Under the pieces are notes generated by a model, which saw only the letters and a list, made by a program, of their open reading frames with translations, searched no databases and was not told where the DNA came from. From the NCBI GenBank assembly GCA_002495235.1, contig DAEG01000095.1, positions 1 to 23,695 of the forward strand: a DNA stretch of 23,695 nucleotides, read 5' to 3'. This stretch comes from Euryarchaeota archaeon UBA287. Lineage in GTDB: Archaea > Thermoplasmatota > UBA186 > UBA287. Of this stretch, positions 21,928-23,695 are shown in pieces (the stretch's first letter is position 1; the number at the start of each line of letters is the position of its first letter). The translations under genes and the position numbers were made by a program.

Positions 21928-23695
21928 CCTTATCACCTCCGATCAGCTCTTTATCAAAAGCTTCCAGCATCTCAAGTAGCGCGTTTTTATCGTTTTCCAG
22001 AGAGGCCAGTGATCTCTTGAGCTTCTCATTCTCTCTTGTTAGAAGTTCTGTCTTCTCTATTATGCTTTTCTCTCTCTTTTCTTTTTCTTCAAGCGCAGTT
22101 CTTAGCTCCCCTACCATAAGACTTCTCTCGTTGGAAGATTCAGCCAGTTCCTTCAGTCTTACGTCTTTCTTCTGCAGGTTCTCTTCCAGAACGGCGTTTC
22201 TGTTTTTTAGAACATTCAGCTCCTCTTTTAATCCCTGCAGCCGGTTGTTCATTTCGTCCGTAAGCTTCTGTCTTTCTTCAGACCTAGTAGAGGAAAGTTT
22301 GCCCTCAAGAGCCACAATCTTATTCTCGAGCTCAGCCCTTTCAGATTTTAGTGTCTCAAGAGCACTCTCCCTCACCTCTTTGGCCCTCTCAAGATCGTCT
22401 GCGCGTTGCTTCAGCATTTCAATCTCGGCGCCGACTCCGGTTCTTGCCTGCTCCATCCTTTCCTCTGCCAGAACGTTCAGCTCTTCATTCAGTTTCTCCA
22501 GTTTGTTCTGCAGCTCTCTGGTCTTTCTCTGCTTCTCGTCCTGTGTCTCCAGGAGTTTTTTGAGTTCATTCTCCCTCTCATTGAGTCGGGTGGAGGTATA
22601 AGCAGCGTTCTCTTTAGCACTCTTCAGATCTTTCATCAGGATTTCCTGCTCTTTCAGCAGCTCCTGCACAGTGCTGTCCAGTTCGGCGTTCCTCTTTTTG
22701 AAACCTTCTATCTCGTTATCCTTGGCTCTCAGCGCCGTCCTTGCGGCTTCGGTAGCTCTATCGCTCTCTCTCTGGAGATCCTCTGTCCTCTGCTGCAAGG
22801 CTTCTTTCTCTTCTCTCAGTCCGGTGAGTTCATTGTTCAGTCCGCTGACTCTGCTATCCAGATCCTCTATCCTCTTCCTGAGATCCTCCGTCTCTGAGAT
22901 CCTGGCCTCTATCTCCCTGTTCCTCTCCTCGAGCTGTGAGCCGAGATCGTTGATCCTCTCGTCCTTCTCACTGGATTCCCTGGTCAGTTCCTCGATCCTG
23001 CTCTGGAGCTGTTCCGCCTCTGTCGTTATGGTATCAAGTCTATCTTCCCTGTCTTTTAAATCGTTCAGAAGTCTCTCCTTTTCCTCTCTCAAACCGGCCA
23101 CGTTCGAGTCAAGCGCCTCCACCCTCTGGTTGAGCTCCGTGGCGTCTTTCCTGATCTGTTCTTCCAGAGCAACGATCCTGTCCTCCCTGTCTTTCACCTG
23201 ATTTGCAAGTTCATCCCTCTCTCTTCTGAGATTCTCCATCGCGGCATGAAACTCGGATATCTTGCTCTGCGCTATCTCAAGGTTCTCTCTGAGCTCATTC
23301 CCTTCCTCGCTTGCTCTCTGTAGCTCCTCTATCCTCTTCCTGAGCCCTTCCTCCTCTGAGCTCCTGACCTCCATCTCCCTGTTCCTCTCCTCGAGCTGTG
23401 AGCCTAGGTCATTGATCCTCTCGTCCTTCTCCCTGGTCAGTTCCTCGATCCTGCTCTGGAGCTCTTCTCTCTCCTCTCTCAGCTGTTCTGTCTCTCTCTG
23501 GAGATCCTCTAGTCTCGCTTCCCTCTCTTTCAGGTCTCCAGAGATCCTGTCCTTCTCACTCCTGAGATCCTCCATCTCTCGCTGGACATCTGACAGTCTG
23601 CTCTGTGATCCCTCAAGGTTCTCTCTCAGCTCCCTGTTCTCATCGCTGAGCTCGTCATACCTCTTTTTGATCCTGTCAAGCCTTCTGTTGATCTT
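21917..23695 (-). CDS. Long coiled-coil protein, first visible gene of the operon, 5'-truncated by the window
   Basis: The frame is open from the right edge of the window (an ATG at 23575 is internal; 40 codons upstream are also coding) to a TGA at 21917-21919, giving at least 592 residues. It is all coiled coil with a Glu/Arg/Leu heptad pattern and no globular domain, Walker motif or membrane segment in the visible part. A head domain could lie beyond the edge. A segment of about 31-34 residues (QSRIEELTRE...DERINDLGSQLEERNRE) is repeated about 154 residues apart with near-identical DNA, showing recent internal duplication. The C-terminus is acidic (GGDKDDE). SMC/Rad50 arms, tropomyosin-like scaffolds or archaeal structural coils are all possible. 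Confidence 0.8.
   Translation of the reverse strand, partial: KINRRLDRIKKRYDELSDENRELRENLEGSQSRLSDVQREMEDLRSEKDRISGDLKEREARLEDLQRETEQLREEREELQSRIEELTREKDERINDLGSQLEERNREMEVRSSEEEGLRKRIEELQRASEEGNELRENLEIAQSKISEFHAAMENLRRERDELANQVKDREDRIVALEEQIRKDATELNQRVEALDSNVAGLREEKERLLNDLKDREDRLDTITTEAEQLQSRIEELTRESSEKDERINDLGSQLEERNREIEARISETEDLRKRIEDLDSRVSGLNNELTGLREEKEALQQRTEDLQRESDRATEAARTALRAKDNEIEGFKKRNAELDSTVQELLKEQEILMKDLKSAKENAAYTSTRLNERENELKKLLETQDEKQRKTRELQNKLEKLNEELNVLAEERMEQARTGVGAEIEMLKQRADDLERAKEVRESALETLKSERAELENKIVALEGKLSSTRSEERQKLTDEMNNRLQGLKEELNVLKNRNAVLEENLQKKDVRLKELAESSNERSLMVGELRTALEEKEKREKSIIEKTELLTRENEKLKRSLASLENDKNALLEMLEAFDKELIGGDKDDE
22911..23010. repeat. Intragenic direct repeat, copy 1
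   Basis: About 100 nt nearly identical to 23373-23463, apart from a 9-nt (three-codon, SSE) insertion and a few substitutions. Both lie in the long coiled-coil gene, 462 nt apart, in the same frame. Confidence 0.8.
23373..23463. repeat. Intragenic direct repeat, copy 2
   Basis: About 91 nt, the partner of 22911-23010. The spacing, 462 nt or 154 codons, is 22 heptads, which keeps the coiled-coil register. Confidence 0.8.

Noticed and set aside
22911..23463. CRISPR-like repeat
   Set aside because: Only two copies, long, in frame within a coding region and 462 nt apart; an intragenic duplication.
20389..23695. SMC, Rad50 or myosin assignment of the coiled-coil genes
   Set aside because: Similarity to such proteins is expected from coiled-coil composition alone; no nucleotide-binding or hinge motif is visible.

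Overview
The window reads as a piece of an archaeal chromosome of medium GC content. The archaeal assignment rests on a diphthine synthase (DphB), an archaeal-type HD-domain protein, TATA boxes centred about 22-28 nt upstream of many start codons (leaderless transcription), and strong GGAGGTGA ribosome binding sites mainly on internal operon genes. Frequent AGG/AGA and ATA codons fit. A euryarchaeal, possibly Thermoplasmatota-like lineage is plausible, but the sequence alone does not prove it.

Region 1 (1-5128) carries parts of a sugar phosphotransferase system (PTS), which is uncommon in archaea. On the + strand are the tail of a fructose-type EIIC permease, a complete EIIA, and an unknown multi-pass membrane protein. 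A 517-nt gene-free stretch follows, with a good TATA box, a palindrome and a hairpin, and then two small overlapping membrane proteins. Convergent to these on the - strand is a two-gene unit: a GlcD-type FAD-linked oxidase overlapping PTS enzyme I. No HPr is visible.

Region 2 (5211-11422, - strand) holds a tight serine-biosynthesis operon (class V aminotransferase, SerA, DUF1015 protein), a secreted protein with a caspase/CHAT-like His/Cys pattern, and a folD-glycosyltransferase pair. FolD and the serine genes together suggest one-carbon/serine/glycine metabolism nearby.

Region 3 (11577-18502) holds a secreted alpha/beta hydrolase with a four-cysteine tail (+), two complete ABC-2 type exporters encoded back to back (-), a predicted secreted zinc metallopeptidase of DUF4932 type (-), and a small winged-helix protein (+).

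Region 4 (18668-20347) is a NUDIX-dphB pair (+) facing an HD-domain phosphohydrolase (-), with overlapping 3' ends.

Region 5 (20389-23695, - strand) is an operon of three proteins made almost wholly of coiled coil (at least 592, 94 and 412 aa). The first contains a recent internal duplication and runs off the right edge. None shows an ATPase motif. This operon and the secreted caspase-like protein are the best candidates for undescribed biology; the PTS arrangement and the DUF1015-serine link come next.
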